Positions 18,493 through 27,572 of a stretch of 64,000 nucleotides of DNA are shown in pieces. The stretch covers positions 2,542,001 to 2,606,000 of the forward strand of contig VRMN01000001.1 in NCBI GenBank assembly GCA_008690995.1, in the 5' to 3' direction. The notes below the pieces were generated by a model, which did not search any database, was not told where the DNA came from, and worked only from the letters and a program-made list of their open reading frames with translations. Within the stretch, counting starts at the first letter, position 1; every line of letters begins with the position of its first letter. The position numbers and the translations under genes are program-made. This DNA is from Porphyridium purpureum (Eukaryota > Rhodophyta > Bangiophyceae > Porphyridiales > Porphyridiaceae).

Positions 18493-20430
18493 GAAGACTT
18501 GGGTTGGATTTGCGGGAGAGGCACGCTAGCGTGTTGTGCGAGCGGATATCGGTCTGGAGTGTTTTTAAAAAGGCAGCTGGGGTTTAAACGTACCTTCCAT
18601 CACCCTTCACTTGTCAAGACCGGTCCACTCCCTCTCGTAGTCCCCTAGAAGTTGAATTTTCTGTCCTCTCTTCCTTTCTAGCCACTTTTCTCTGATTGTC
18701 CTGCTTGTCCTTCCGTTCGTTTCGGTGTGTCGGTTCGTCGTCGGTTTGTCAGTTTCCGGGGTGTGGCGGTTTCCAGTTCCTGTTATCGGTGAAGCGGTCC
18801 GGTTTTGTTGATTCGGTTACAAAGCAGAAAGGGAGAAATTCCAAGCTCCAGACGCACGCCCAATTCCTGAGGGAACAAACGTCGCTCGACTTGTGGGTAC
18901 AGTTCTCGTCCCAGAACCCCTCCCCTTTCAAAAAACGCGCGTGGTTGTTGTGTTCTGCTCATTCGAACGCCGCTGCGGGTCTCGGGTGTACACTGGTGTT
19001 GAGTAACACGTGGTCTTTCTCGGAGAAAGCGCGCTACGTGGCAGCCCTGCGGGATGGAGAAAGAGGGTGCGCGTGGCGATATCGCGCCGTTGTGAGCGTT
19101 ACGCGCGCGCTGCGTGCCGCCGTGGCTCATGCCTCGGCGCAGAAGCCGCTGCCGCGTCCCTCCGCCACGTGCAGCGCTCTTGCTCGCGACCCGCGGCCGT
19201 CCATGACAGCGCCCGCTTGGTCACGCAGAGAAGCAACGCGTGTCCGAGTGCGCTCGGCTTCTCATCGTGCTGCGTATGAACAGACTGATTTGCAAGCGAA
19301 AATGTCGCCACCCATGCAGAGCAGTTCCTGTGCCATTGACTAAATCTCTGTGCGAGCGCTCGAATTGACCGGTTTTGTTGCCATACGCGTCCAAGCCTGC
19401 GGGTCTGCGAGGTACACCTGAGCACATGCCGCATCGTCATGCCAGCTTCCCGCGTTGCCAGGCATGATCATGAACGTATGGTACACAGAGACGCAAGAAG
19501 ACGCGGACGAAGCCAATGCAAACTACCGCCAGTAGCGCCATCGTGTGCGTTGGTCTCATTGGGTGCTGCGCTAGAATGATCTTTGCATTTCAGTCAGTGA
19601 AGCGCTGCGCGTGTTCCAAGCCATCGCCACCCCACCGCGCGGCCCTCACGCCATCCTCGAAACTGCACCACGCGCCTCCCACGTCGAGTGAGTGTCTTCA
19701 GCCAGCACGTGAGCATTCCAGACCATGTTGTCGCCGGGTCCCTCCCTGCGTCAGACGCCTTCATAGAGAGCCCTCTGCGTTGCTCACCGTGTTACCGCCG
19801 ACCGCAAAGTTTCGTGAGCTGAAAGCCGCAGCGTGTCATCCGTATTTAAAAGCGAGCCGTCCTGCTATACAAAGCAGGTTCGACCAAGTAGAAAGCGGCG
19901 CATCTGACGAAGCGACATTTTCGGTCGGCGTTTTCACTTTGAAACGGACGGGAAAAGCGGCTGTAATTTATGTTGCGACAAGGTGTGAGCCACAGCCACA
20001 GGGGGGAGAGGGAGAGACGGAGTGTGTGTGTGTGTGTGTTCGGGCGGCCGGGAGATTGTGCGTCGTGTGGCTGGGAACGTTGCTGGTGTCTGTCACACTT
20101 GTGTGAGGGTCGGGTGGTTGACGGGTATCGCGACTCGAACACTTGCGCTCGCCTCCTTTGTGCTTCACCTCCGTGCGCGCCCTCGCACGCGTTCTGCACT
20201 TTGGCCACGGACTGTCGCGTGCGGTCGCGCCGGCCCGGAGAGTGGATTCTTTTGTGGAGCTGGTCCGTGGAGACGGTCGTTATTCGAAGCCTTTTCGAAG
20301 AGTTTACTGCCCGTCCAACGGGCGCGTCATTCAGCATTTCGTCGAGTCACGCGCACACACTTGCTCGAACAGCAAAGGAAAAGGTGCCCCCTCGTGAGCC
20401 GTGTGAGCATCAAACGAGCAAATTGATTCA
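18493..20430. other. 1.9-kb gap upstream of the methyltransferase-like gene
   Basis: Begins with the target-site copy. Open frames at 18696-19343 and 19516-20106 (plus) are compositionally biased and match nothing I recognise. GTACAGT occurs at 18897. A (GT)n tract at about 20021-20040 and purine-rich DNA before it look like the G-rich leader seen before other genes in this window. The promoter of the gene at 20431 should be here. Confidence 0.45.
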
Positions 20431-21936
20431 ATGCCGAAAGCCGGCAGGAAGAGCGGGAACTCGTCGCGCAGCGTTTCGCGTTATGCGAGCGAGGACAAGG
20501 GCGAATATGTGAACGGTTTCGACTTTGAAGAGGTAGTGACAGTATCGCGGGAAAACGATGACAATCACTTCAGCGCCAGGTCCAAGCGACGACAGGGAAG
20601 CGGTAAATTGAACGAGAAGAAATTGCGATTGGCAGATGAGCTTCGTTCACCGCGCACGCCAGGCTCTGCACGCACGCCACGTTCGCTAGGCAGCCACGTG
20701 CTGACAGGACTTGTCGCGGCACTGCGCTTGGTTGCCAGGTATGTGCGCACCATCAACGCAAGCCGTTTGGCACGCGTCTCGATTGGCATTTTTGTTGCGC
20801 TCGTGGTGGTGATGCAAATACACTCAGAGCTCAACCTCGCCGATGCGCGGTTTCGGCATCCGAGTGAGCCGCAGCATGTCAAAGAGGCAGACGTTGTCCC
20901 CAGCCAAGTGGTGGGAGGTCAAGATTTGCAGGCTAGTGCGGCGCCCGCGTTGACGCAAGGCGCCCATCGTGTTGAGGAGCAGCAGCAGCAACATGAGCAA
21001 GAGGGCGTAGGGAAAGAGCTAGACTCTCACGAGTCGGCAGTGGACAAGGCGCTTCGCGCGGTCGTGGAAGCTCAAGAAGAGGAAGCTCAGGATCCTCACG
21101 GCGGTGGCGAGGCAGCAGCGTTCAATCCAAAATCTGCTCCTCCGCCAACCACATTCCTGAACGCGCAGACGGCGTCCACGTACCGTAGGATATCGTCAGA
21201 AGACGAAATTGTCAAGCTTGGATCGCAAGTCATTCGAATCGGAGCCGAGTTTTTACCATCAGTCCACAGTGACGACACCCAGCGATTGGCCGAGCTGTTG
21301 GGCGGTCTGATTGTGAAGCATAAATTCGTCAAAGTTGTGGATGTGAGCTGTCGACTTTTGATGCCGGTGATGACTCAAATACAGTCCGGATTGCTTGACC
21401 AAATGCCATTGTATCAGTACACATGCATTGAAGCGGGAAGCCGCGCCGTGCAGGCTCTTTGGGCCAAGTACAAGAAGGAAAAGGACACCGTCGGTGAAGG
21501 AATGGCGTTTCTACGCAAGGACCTGGCGACGCCAGACCTGAAGGATTTTCCGCGCGGAAATGTGCTGATTGCGTATGACTACTTTCAGCGCATGGATAAG
21601 CCGCGCATCATCGAAGCATTTCGGAACATTAAGGAGTTGGGCTTCAAGTACCTGATCATGACAACCAACCCTGGTCGCAAAAATCCTGTGGGTGAGCAAA
21701 AGTGGAAGTATGCGCGCATGGACTTTGCCAAGGAACCTTACCATCTTGTGCAGCCCATGTACACATTCGGCAACCTCACCGTGAAGGAAGAATGCCAAAC
21801 GTGCCCAAAACTCTTGCAAATGTATATGATCACGCCGCGCCTGCTTCGACACATGGTTAGCATGACCAAGGAAGAGGAAGAGCAGGACAAGTTGAGTGGT
21901 TCCGGCATTCATAAGGTCATGGACATTCAATCATAA
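20431..21936 (+). CDS. Type II membrane protein with class I SAM methyltransferase-like domain
   Basis: A 501-residue protein with a basic N-terminal tail of about 110 residues, one membrane segment (115-131, SIGIFVALVVVMQI), a low-complexity stem (Gln/Glu/His-rich, 165-240) and a globular domain at about 260-460. That domain resembles small class I methyltransferases: VVDVSCRLL where the SAM-binding glycine motif would be, then RGNVLIAYDYFQRM, IKELGFKYLIMTTNPG, and a conserved-looking KWKYARMDFAKEPYHL. The layout is that of Golgi type II enzymes. Red algae secrete sulphated polysaccharides with methylated sugars, so a polysaccharide O-methyltransferase is one possible role (inference). The first SAM motif lacks the usual GxGxG, so activity is uncertain. 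The long G-rich leader ends at this ATG. Confidence 0.65.
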   Translation: MPKAGRKSGNSSRSVSRYASEDKGEYVNGFDFEEVVTVSRENDDNHFSARSKRRQGSGKLNEKKLRLADELRSPRTPGSARTPRSLGSHVLTGLVAALRLVARYVRTINASRLARVSIGIFVALVVVMQIHSELNLADARFRHPSEPQHVKEADVVPSQVVGGQDLQASAAPALTQGAHRVEEQQQQHEQEGVGKELDSHESAVDKALRAVVEAQEEEAQDPHGGGEAAAFNPKSAPPPTTFLNAQTASTYRRISSEDEIVKLGSQVIRIGAEFLPSVHSDDTQRLAELLGGLIVKHKFVKVVDVSCRLLMPVMTQIQSGLLDQMPLYQYTCIEAGSRAVQALWAKYKKEKDTVGEGMAFLRKDLATPDLKDFPRGNVLIAYDYFQRMDKPRIIEAFRNIKELGFKYLIMTTNPGRKNPVGEQKWKYARMDFAKEPYHLVQPMYTFGNLTVKEECQTCPKLLQMYMITPRLLRHMVSMTKEEEEQDKLSGSGIHKVMDIQS

Positions 21937-22036
21937 CTCGTGTCCAGCCGTGCAGCCGTGTCTAACTAACCTTAACCTTTTGTTCATTTTTTTTGGTGGA
22001 GAGAAAGAGAATCAACACACGATGGTCACAATTTTG

Positions 22037-22381
22037 CTACCGGGATATCACATCTGCAAGCAATCCGCCAACATGGCCAGCCAGAAGATCGTCCTTAATC
22101 CAAAGTACAAGTGCACCTGGTTCGATCTGCGCGGCCGCGCATTGCTCGCGGTCTTCAATCCAGACCCCAACGTACTGCTGCGGCGCAACCTGCCGAAACA
22201 CCAGCGAGGACTTGCCGCGCGCAGTTTCGTGCACACTACGGCATGACACCCACTTTGGAACCGAACCATTTGCTCGTGCTTGTGTCTCGCTGACAACAGG
22301 CACGCTGCATAGCAAGCCCGAGCTGAGCGCATGAGTAGCCACGATTTCGCGCGCTAGCATGTGCCTCTGTGCATCGCTCAT
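22037..22381 (-). CDS. Hypothetical small protein downstream of NATD1-like gene
   Basis: A 114-residue open frame from ATG 22381, on the same strand as and 98 nt downstream of the acetyltransferase gene. The frame is also open upstream to 22561, overlapping that gene. I recognise no family; the sequence has a balanced, globular-looking composition (LVFRQVAPQQYVGVWIED, PGALVLWIKDDLLAG). The opposite strand is also open over part of this stretch (ATG 22072), so which strand is coding is not settled. The closely spaced minus-strand group ClpS, acetyltransferase, this frame favours the minus strand. Confidence 0.3.
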   Translation of the reverse strand: MSDAQRHMLAREIVATHALSSGLLCSVPVVSETQARANGSVPKWVSCRSVHETARGKSSLVFRQVAPQQYVGVWIEDREQCAAAQIEPGALVLWIKDDLLAGHVGGLLADVISR

Positions 22382-22479
22382 TCTCCAATCTTCTGACCTG
22401 CCAGATTCGAGTGACACGAACTGCCCTTCATCAATGGCAGCTTCTGCACCAGTCACCCCTAACTGCGCGACGCGCACAA

Positions 22480-22818
22480 TCACAAGTCCGCGCGCCGGTC
22501 GCTGAGCAGCGCTTGCCATTCTGGATGTCGTGGCAGATAGTTGTCGCGGATGTAGCTGCACATAGGTTCACGCGCCACGCACGTGACGACCCCTTCGACG
22601 CCGAACGCTCCCGGCACACGCGCGGCGACCGCCTCAAATGCAGCCTTGCACAACTGGGCAGCAAGCCCTTGTCCGCGCAACTGTGCCGGAGTGTACGTGT
22701 GCCAAAAACAAACGCAGCTGCCGAACAGCTTGTATTCGAGCAGCGCACCGCCAGGCGTGCGAAATCGGTTCAAGTGTGGCTCGTGAATGATAGCCAGCGG
22801 CTCGCTCGTGGTTTCCAT
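22480..22818 (-). CDS. NATD1-like GNAT-fold N-acetyltransferase
   Basis: A 112-residue protein matching the small YjdJ/NATD1 class of GCN5-related acetyltransferases (human NATD1 is 113 residues). Shared features: IIHEPHLNRF at the start, GALLEYKLFGSCVCF strand pair, HTYTPAQLRGQGLAAQLC (acetyl-CoA binding RGxGxA), and CSYIRDNYLPRHPEW near the end. Substrate is not known for the class. The ATG at 22818 is preferred; an in-frame GTG at 22845 would add nine residues. It follows the ClpS gene by 65 nt on the same strand, close enough that a shared transcript is possible. Confidence 0.78.
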   Translation of the reverse strand: METTSEPLAIIHEPHLNRFRTPGGALLEYKLFGSCVCFWHTYTPAQLRGQGLAAQLCKAAFEAVAARVPGAFGVEGVVTCVAREPMCSYIRDNYLPRHPEWQALLSDRRADL

Positions 22819-22883
22819 CTTTTCTCGCGCTTTGCGCAGCGGCACGTGTCGTCCATCAATTTTCTCTACGTACCTTTGTTCAT

Positions 22884-23429
22884 TTATTCGTCCCTTTCCA
22901 TGATGGCATACAGCTCCTGGCGCTTGAGCTGCTGCACGTAGAACTCGGCCAACTCCTCATTGACAACTACCACAATTTCGGAGCCCGTGGCCTGTGCGAC
23001 ACCAAAGATGCGGGTGGCCTCAATCTGCTCCAGCTGCACGATTTTCATGAGCTGGGTGACTACGTGCACCTCGTCGTACTCTTCATCGCCCAGCAAAATC
23101 ACCTTGTACATTGGAATCTCCTCCATCTCCGTTTCGCGCCGCGGCTTTGCGCGCGATGCGCCTGCCGCCGCGTCGGCTTGCGGCTCGGGCGATTTGGTCT
23201 CCGTCATGCGCCCGGTATCCTTCTGAATCGACGTCTTTGGCCGGCCCACCTTAATGCCGGGTGCAAGTTGAGCGCGGTGCGCTGGCATCATCGCACTCAC
23301 AACCGCAGGAGTGGCCGTTGCCATACCATCCTGTACAAACGCGCACTGAGCCCTGCAGACGCGGGCACTCGCGCGCGCTTGACGGGTATCCGCATTTCCC
23401 ACCGCAACAAAGCCGCCTATCACGCGCAT
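22884..23429 (-). CDS. clpS: ClpS-type Clp protease adaptor, probably plastid-targeted
   Basis: ClpS brings N-degron substrates to the Clp AAA+ unfoldase. The C-terminal domain at about 107-181 fits: MYKVILLGDEEYDEVHVV, then a helix IVQLEQIEATRIF, GSEIVVVVNEELAEFYVQQL and a final ELYAIMERDE. About 105 residues precede it, rich in Arg, Ala and Ser with few acidic residues at the start, as expected for a plastid transit peptide plus linker. The usual NDD motif at the N-degron pocket edge appears as GDE, which may alter substrate choice. ATG 23429 gives 181 residues; starts at internal methionines are possible. Upstream lies a strong inverted repeat at 23704. Confidence 0.72.
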   Translation of the reverse strand: MRVIGGFVAVGNADTRQARASARVCRAQCAFVQDGMATATPAVVSAMMPAHRAQLAPGIKVGRPKTSIQKDTGRMTETKSPEPQADAAAGASRAKPRRETEMEEIPMYKVILLGDEEYDEVHVVTQLMKIVQLEQIEATRIFGVAQATGSEIVVVVNEELAEFYVQQLKRQELYAIMERDE

Positions 23430-24064
23430 TTTCGAACTCGGCTATCCCGCCTCTTTCTCTCCTTCTATCTACCTCTATCTCTCGCCACGCGCGCGCGCAT
23501 GCGCTTGTGAGTGTATGCGAACGGCTCAGACGCTTACCAACCACACTTCACTGACGCATTCAGTCGCATCCTCCTCGTTCCACCCACACAACTCCGCACC
23601 TCGCTGCGTCTCGCGCACGCGCTGCCGCCGCGTCGCCGAGCACCCATTCGCAACACGGCTCAAATGGTTCAAACGGTTAATCCATCTCCGAGCAGCTCAA
23701 GAAGTACAGTCTCTACTGTACCCACAATTGCCGTTTCATCGCGATTGCTTCTGCTTGCGCCCAGACGGAGAGCCATTGGGCGACGACACAGGATCTGGGC
23801 GACATGACGCACAGGGCGTCATGTATTCGGGCTATGCGCGTGCGGCATGAGTACAAGCCGGCCGCATAGAAAGCGCAGCGAGCATGCCGCAGCATTCTGC
23901 TCGACGAAGAAGAAGACTTGTGTCAGGGATGAGTGACGAAAAGGAGGAACACTTCTGAAAGGACCGCAGACAAGTGCTGGTCAAGGTGCTGCGAGTTGAG
24001 ATTTGGCGTAGTGACATATTCGAGCAAGAGAGAGGGAGAGAGCGAGCGGCAACTTGTCGAAAGA
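23430..24064. promoter_or_regulatory. Shared divergent promoter of clpS and a small membrane-protein gene
   Basis: The left part is pyrimidine-rich on the plus strand, i.e. purine-rich in the clpS sense. It contains the inverted repeat at 23704-23721. No RNA gene or convincing coding frame was seen. Confidence 0.45.
23704..23721. promoter_or_regulatory. Inverted repeat GTACAGT-CTCT-ACTGTAC
   Basis: Perfect 7-bp arms with a 4-base spacer, between divergent genes. The same 7-mer recurs in other promoter regions of this window, which suggests a dimeric DNA-binding site. No factor is known to me for this organism. Confidence 0.5.
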
Positions 24065-24463
24065 ATGTGGTTACAGGGTGCTGCGTCTGGTATTTCGCTG
24101 AGCGTGCTGGCGTGGCAGGAGGCGAGCGAGCAGCTACCCCATGTACCGAACTGGTCGCGCGCGCTGATTCTGGTGCTCGTGTGCATATGCGCACTGTTGG
24201 TGCCGCACGTTGGGCGCCGTGTAGATGCGGCACTGTTCCGGGACAAATCAAGTGACAACGCGCCCGCGTACAACCCTTTTCAATCGCCGCCGGTTTCTGA
24301 CGATGATGCTATTATTGACATCAGCAGACTTGGATGTGTCAGCAGTGACGATCACGAAGACCAGGACGGGGTGAACACTGATCTTGACAACATGGATGAC
24401 TTTGAATTTCAAAACTGGCAGCTGAAGCGCGAGTGCAAAAGGTACGGCATGGAGCTTGTCTAA
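24065..24463 (+). CDS. Small single-pass membrane protein, unknown
   Basis: A 132-residue protein from ATG 24065; upstream codons in frame start only with GTG. One clear membrane segment at about 32-50 (ALILVLVCICALLV) separates a short N-terminal part from an acidic, Asp/Ser-rich tail. The last 25 residues are helical and charged (FQNWQLKRECKRYGMEL). The LKRECKRYGM piece faintly recalls half a SAP motif but is too short to call. No family recognised. Its 3' end faces the TFB4 stop 64 nt away (convergent). Confidence 0.55.
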   Translation: MWLQGAASGISLSVLAWQEASEQLPHVPNWSRALILVLVCICALLVPHVGRRVDAALFRDKSSDNAPAYNPFQSPPVSDDDAIIDISRLGCVSSDDHEDQDGVNTDLDNMDDFEFQNWQLKRECKRYGMELV

Positions 24464-24527
24464 ATAAGAAGCCGCCCCGCATGACTGCAATGCCTGCTGT
24501 TGGCTGCTCGTATTTGACGCGATTCGA

Positions 24528-25811
24528 TCATGATATACTGCTGCTTGGGGATGGCGAGGTTTTCAATGCAGGTGCTTTCGGTGGCATGGCCCGCCTGGCG
24601 GCGACTGAAAGCTTGAACTTTACGCCGCATGTCGGGCATGCAGCGCAATGGTCTCGAAATGACGATAGACACACGCTGCAAGTCCAGCCTAAATTAATGG
24701 TTTCGCGCGTCGCAAAACAGGTGGCTCGAAAGTCAACTTCACGCTGCCGTGGCATACGTAGACTCTGCCGAGCGTCACCGTCTGCGAGGAAATAACCCAT
24801 GAGACACTGCAATAGGCACCCTGTATTATTACGCGCAAAGCGCAGCACTCGCAAGTAAATACCAGAGGTCAAATATGACGCTTGCTGGAAAAACTTGCTA
24901 TCTTCAGCATCTTTCACACGCAACACGCAACAATCCACAGGGACGGACATGCGCTGCGCCGAGAACATGCAGTTCATGAACGGGACATACTGAGAAGCCA
25001 TGTCGTCGCTGGGACTCACAATGAGCACCCGAGCATTGACTGCATTTGAATGCAAGCCCTTCGCTTGTACATCAACTGAGCCTGGACCATTCTCACCGCC
25101 GAGAAGCCCCGGCAGACGCCCCACATGCTCCACATTTTCGGTATTTAGCAAAGCCACCGCTCGTGCACGAGTATTAGCGGTGCTCACGGCGCGGTTGATC
25201 AAACACAGGGCAAGGGAAAGCGCGGCGGACATTTTCGGATCTTTTGACGTCGTGCGGCCGCCTCCTGAGGCGTCTGCTCCGGACAAACCGGCACCTTCAC
25301 GCTCGGTGTCGAGCATTTCTAGCAACGCAAGCGTCACACCATCCTGGACCTGGCGCATGAGAGAGGAGACCTCGCGTCGCGGCGCGTGATCCTCTAGCTC
25401 CATGAGTTTGTCCGCATTCGTGCTGCCCTCGATCATAAGCTCGGCAACCGCGCCTGGGCTCCGCATTTTGTCGTCTGCAAACATCTCGTGCGCAGCGGCT
25501 ACACTTGCCGGCAGAAAGGTCTTTGCGCGACGCGTGTTGCACGCCACCAGCGCCACATGATTTTCAGCATGCATTGCCAACACTGCATTCATAAAGATCA
25601 CCAGCTGTGCCAACACTTGCTCAATCAGGAGCGCACAAGCTTGCGCAGCCGACACCGCATCCGCATCAGGTGCATCGGCCTCTTGCTCCACAAACCGCAT
25701 CCACGAATGCAAGCTCAGGTCGAGTACCACGACTACCATGCTCGGGCGGTCGCGTGAAACTACCGCCTCAGTTTCTGACCGAGTAGCTGGGCGACGATCT
25801 TTACCTTCCAT
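24528..25811 (-). CDS. TFB4: TFIIH subunit TFB4/p34 (GTF2H3)
   Basis: Core subunit of TFIIH, used in RNA polymerase II initiation and nucleotide-excision repair; it pairs with p44/SSL1. The 427-residue protein has a von Willebrand A-like domain beginning MVVVVLDLSLHSWMRF, continuing with VLAQLVIFMNAVLAMHAENH, then ALSLALCLINR and NARVLIVSPSDDMASQYVPFM, and KFFQQASYLTSGIYLRV. It ends with a C4 zinc finger near 378-395 (CSVCLSSFRDHCAACPTC). The middle has an acidic/Gly insert longer than in yeast or human. It is last in a run of minus-strand genes, 61 nt after the Ap4A phosphorylase gene. Confidence 0.92.
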   Translation of the reverse strand: MEGKDRRPATRSETEAVVSRDRPSMVVVVLDLSLHSWMRFVEQEADAPDADAVSAAQACALLIEQVLAQLVIFMNAVLAMHAENHVALVACNTRRAKTFLPASVAAAHEMFADDKMRSPGAVAELMIEGSTNADKLMELEDHAPRREVSSLMRQVQDGVTLALLEMLDTEREGAGLSGADASGGGRTTSKDPKMSAALSLALCLINRAVSTANTRARAVALLNTENVEHVGRLPGLLGGENGPGSVDVQAKGLHSNAVNARVLIVSPSDDMASQYVPFMNCMFSAQRMSVPVDCCVLRVKDAEDSKFFQQASYLTSGIYLRVLRFARNNTGCLLQCLMGYFLADGDARQSLRMPRQREVDFRATCFATRETINLGWTCSVCLSSFRDHCAACPTCGVKFKLSVAARRAMPPKAPALKTSPSPSSSIS

Positions 25812-25872
25812 CCCGCCAATCCCTTCTTTACTGATCGCTCTTTAACTGCACTCACCTACTCCCGTTTCCTTT

Positions 25873-26832
25873 TCATGACGACTGGCGAAGGAAGCCAACC
25901 GCCGTCAGTATAGCCATGGGCGTAACTTGCAGAACACGGGCGAGCTGCGGATCATTCTTAACCAGAAGCGCGCCGGCAAAACCCAGCGAATTCACGGAAA
26001 TGTCGTCGAACATTTCTTGACTTCGAGGCACTACCATCATCCACTCGCGTGTGAGCAGCAAGTTGTACGCGAACGGCTGTGCTATGCCAGTTGCGCCCTG
26101 AGCGTCTACGTCTGAAAGAACGTTCATGCGTTGTTCTAAAGCGTGCAGGCATGAATGGTACTTGGACAATAAAGTGGCTGCGCTTGAATCTGCGCTGCAG
26201 TCGTCCTCAGTACTTTGAATTATGACGGGCTCGACCACGTGCTCGAAATCCAAGCCTGCTACCACGAGCGGACCTGTCGAGTCATTTTGCATGGCTGCGC
26301 GAATGCTAATGCAGAATGGTGTTCGCTCAGACTGGTCGGGCATCAATCGTGGTACGACCTGCAAATGCTTGTGAAACTGGCTCGCTCCTGCGAGCGTTCC
26401 AGCATTGTAGAACGCCACGCCGTCCATCCTGCGAAGGACGCGTATCACCGCGTCAAAGTCCCGCTCAGTCAGAAGCGCAGATTGAGGCTCGAACGCACGC
26501 GTAACCAGCAACACGTGATCTTCAATCACATTGAACTTGTTCAGCAACACCACATGTGTCTCGCTCACATTCTCCACAAACATGTCAGGATCGTAGGGCA
26601 GGAACGGATTCTGCGGACGCGCCGATTGATTACCTTCTGGTGCCGTGGCCTTGGGCTTTCGCTGCAAGTTGGCCACGCGTCGAATGACAAAATCGAGCTC
26701 GGTCCCCGGCTGGCGGAAAACAGAAACAGTGGTGTCGATAGGGAAGATGGCGTTTGCCTGCACGGCACGTGCGGTGGCCGCCCGCACTCGATCCAAAAAG
26801 TTGCTCATGTCACGCTCAGTCCCGGATACCAT
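25873..26832 (-). CDS. Ap4A phosphorylase / ATP adenylyltransferase (APA1/2 type)
   Basis: Splits diadenosine tetraphosphate with phosphate to ATP and ADP. The 319-residue product (ATG 26832) has the family order: FVIRRVANL, NPFLPYDPDMFV, THVVLLNKFNVIEDHVLLVT, the HIT-like catalytic stretch ASQFHKHLQVVP near residue 150-160, and the C-terminal YNLLLTREWMMVVPRSQE and FAGALLVKN. This is the fungal/plant-type two-domain form. An in-frame GTG at 26880 would overlap the upstream CZIB gene; ATG 26832 leaves 8 nt, ATG 26808 leaves 32 nt. Such spacing leaves little room for a separate promoter. Confidence 0.9.
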   Translation of the reverse strand: MVSGTERDMSNFLDRVRAATARAVQANAIFPIDTTVSVFRQPGTELDFVIRRVANLQRKPKATAPEGNQSARPQNPFLPYDPDMFVENVSETHVVLLNKFNVIEDHVLLVTRAFEPQSALLTERDFDAVIRVLRRMDGVAFYNAGTLAGASQFHKHLQVVPRLMPDQSERTPFCISIRAAMQNDSTGPLVVAGLDFEHVVEPVIIQSTEDDCSADSSAATLLSKYHSCLHALEQRMNVLSDVDAQGATGIAQPFAYNLLLTREWMMVVPRSQEMFDDISVNSLGFAGALLVKNDPQLARVLQVTPMAILTAVGFLRQSS

Positions 26833-26840
26833 CACCTCTT

Positions 26841-27344
26841 TTACTTTCGACTCCTCGCGCTTGTGATGCGATACTCCCACTCTGTAATGCTGACGGATGC
26901 CTTGGCCTTCTCATCGTATCCAAAAAACTCATACGTGGACCCGGTGCTTTCCAGCACCGATTCATCAAACTTCACACCTGATTCGCCTACAATGGCTAGG
27001 CCCGGCATCATTTCCCAGGCCGCCGGTTGCATACCCCGTGCCTCGAACTCGCAAAACGGATGCCAATCCGGTGCGTACGCGCTGGTGTACGTGTGCGGGG
27101 ATGCTTTGTGGGTCACGATCGAAGCGTCGTTAACCCGCTCACAAAATTTGCATTTCACCTGGAGATTCACCACGGCGCCACGCACCTGCTCCACTTTGTC
27201 CGACTCGTGAAACACGAGCGCGTTGTCCGTCTTCTCGCCGCAGTTGGTACATGTGAACCACAGCATCCAGTCATAATCGGCGCCTGCCGTCACGGACGCC
27301 ACGCCGTCCAAATGCGCGCGCACTTCCAGCGTGAAGATCGGCAT
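26841..27344 (-). CDS. CZIB / DUF866 CXXC zinc-binding protein (C1orf123 family)
   Basis: A 167-residue cytosolic zinc protein of the conserved eukaryotic DUF866 family; the human member is a partner of the zinc chaperone ZNG1-like systems and its exact role is still debated. Two CXXC pairs are intact: Cys32/Cys35 (CTNCGE) and Cys65/Cys68 (CKFC). Other family marks are DYDWMLWFTCTNC, CEFEARGMQP, and the late FGYDEKAKASVSITEWEYRI. Length equals the human protein. It stands immediately upstream of the Ap4A phosphorylase gene on the same strand. Confidence 0.9.
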   Translation of the reverse strand: MPIFTLEVRAHLDGVASVTAGADYDWMLWFTCTNCGEKTDNALVFHESDKVEQVRGAVVNLQVKCKFCERVNDASIVTHKASPHTYTSAYAPDWHPFCEFEARGMQPAAWEMMPGLAIVGESGVKFDESVLESTGSTYEFFGYDEKAKASVSITEWEYRITSARSRK

Positions 27345-27572
27345 CTTGTGCCGGTCTCCGGGTTTCTCCTTGCTCGTGCTTGATGCCGGCCAATCTTCAC
27401 CTGGAAAGATAAAATGGATTCAATGTTGACTTTACAGCTAAAGAACGGCCCTGTGATGCGGAGTAGTGGTGAGGTCTCGGCGGGACATGGGCCGCGTGAA
27501 CAAATCCAAGAAACAACCCCAACGCAAGCCAAAAACGCGGCGTCCATGACGGGAAGTGAACTCCTTGGTATC

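Noticed and set aside
19516-20106. 196-residue plus-strand frame
   Set aside because: Composition biased (Cys/Arg/Pro, then CVCVCV from a GT run) and no similarity to a known family; more likely leader DNA.
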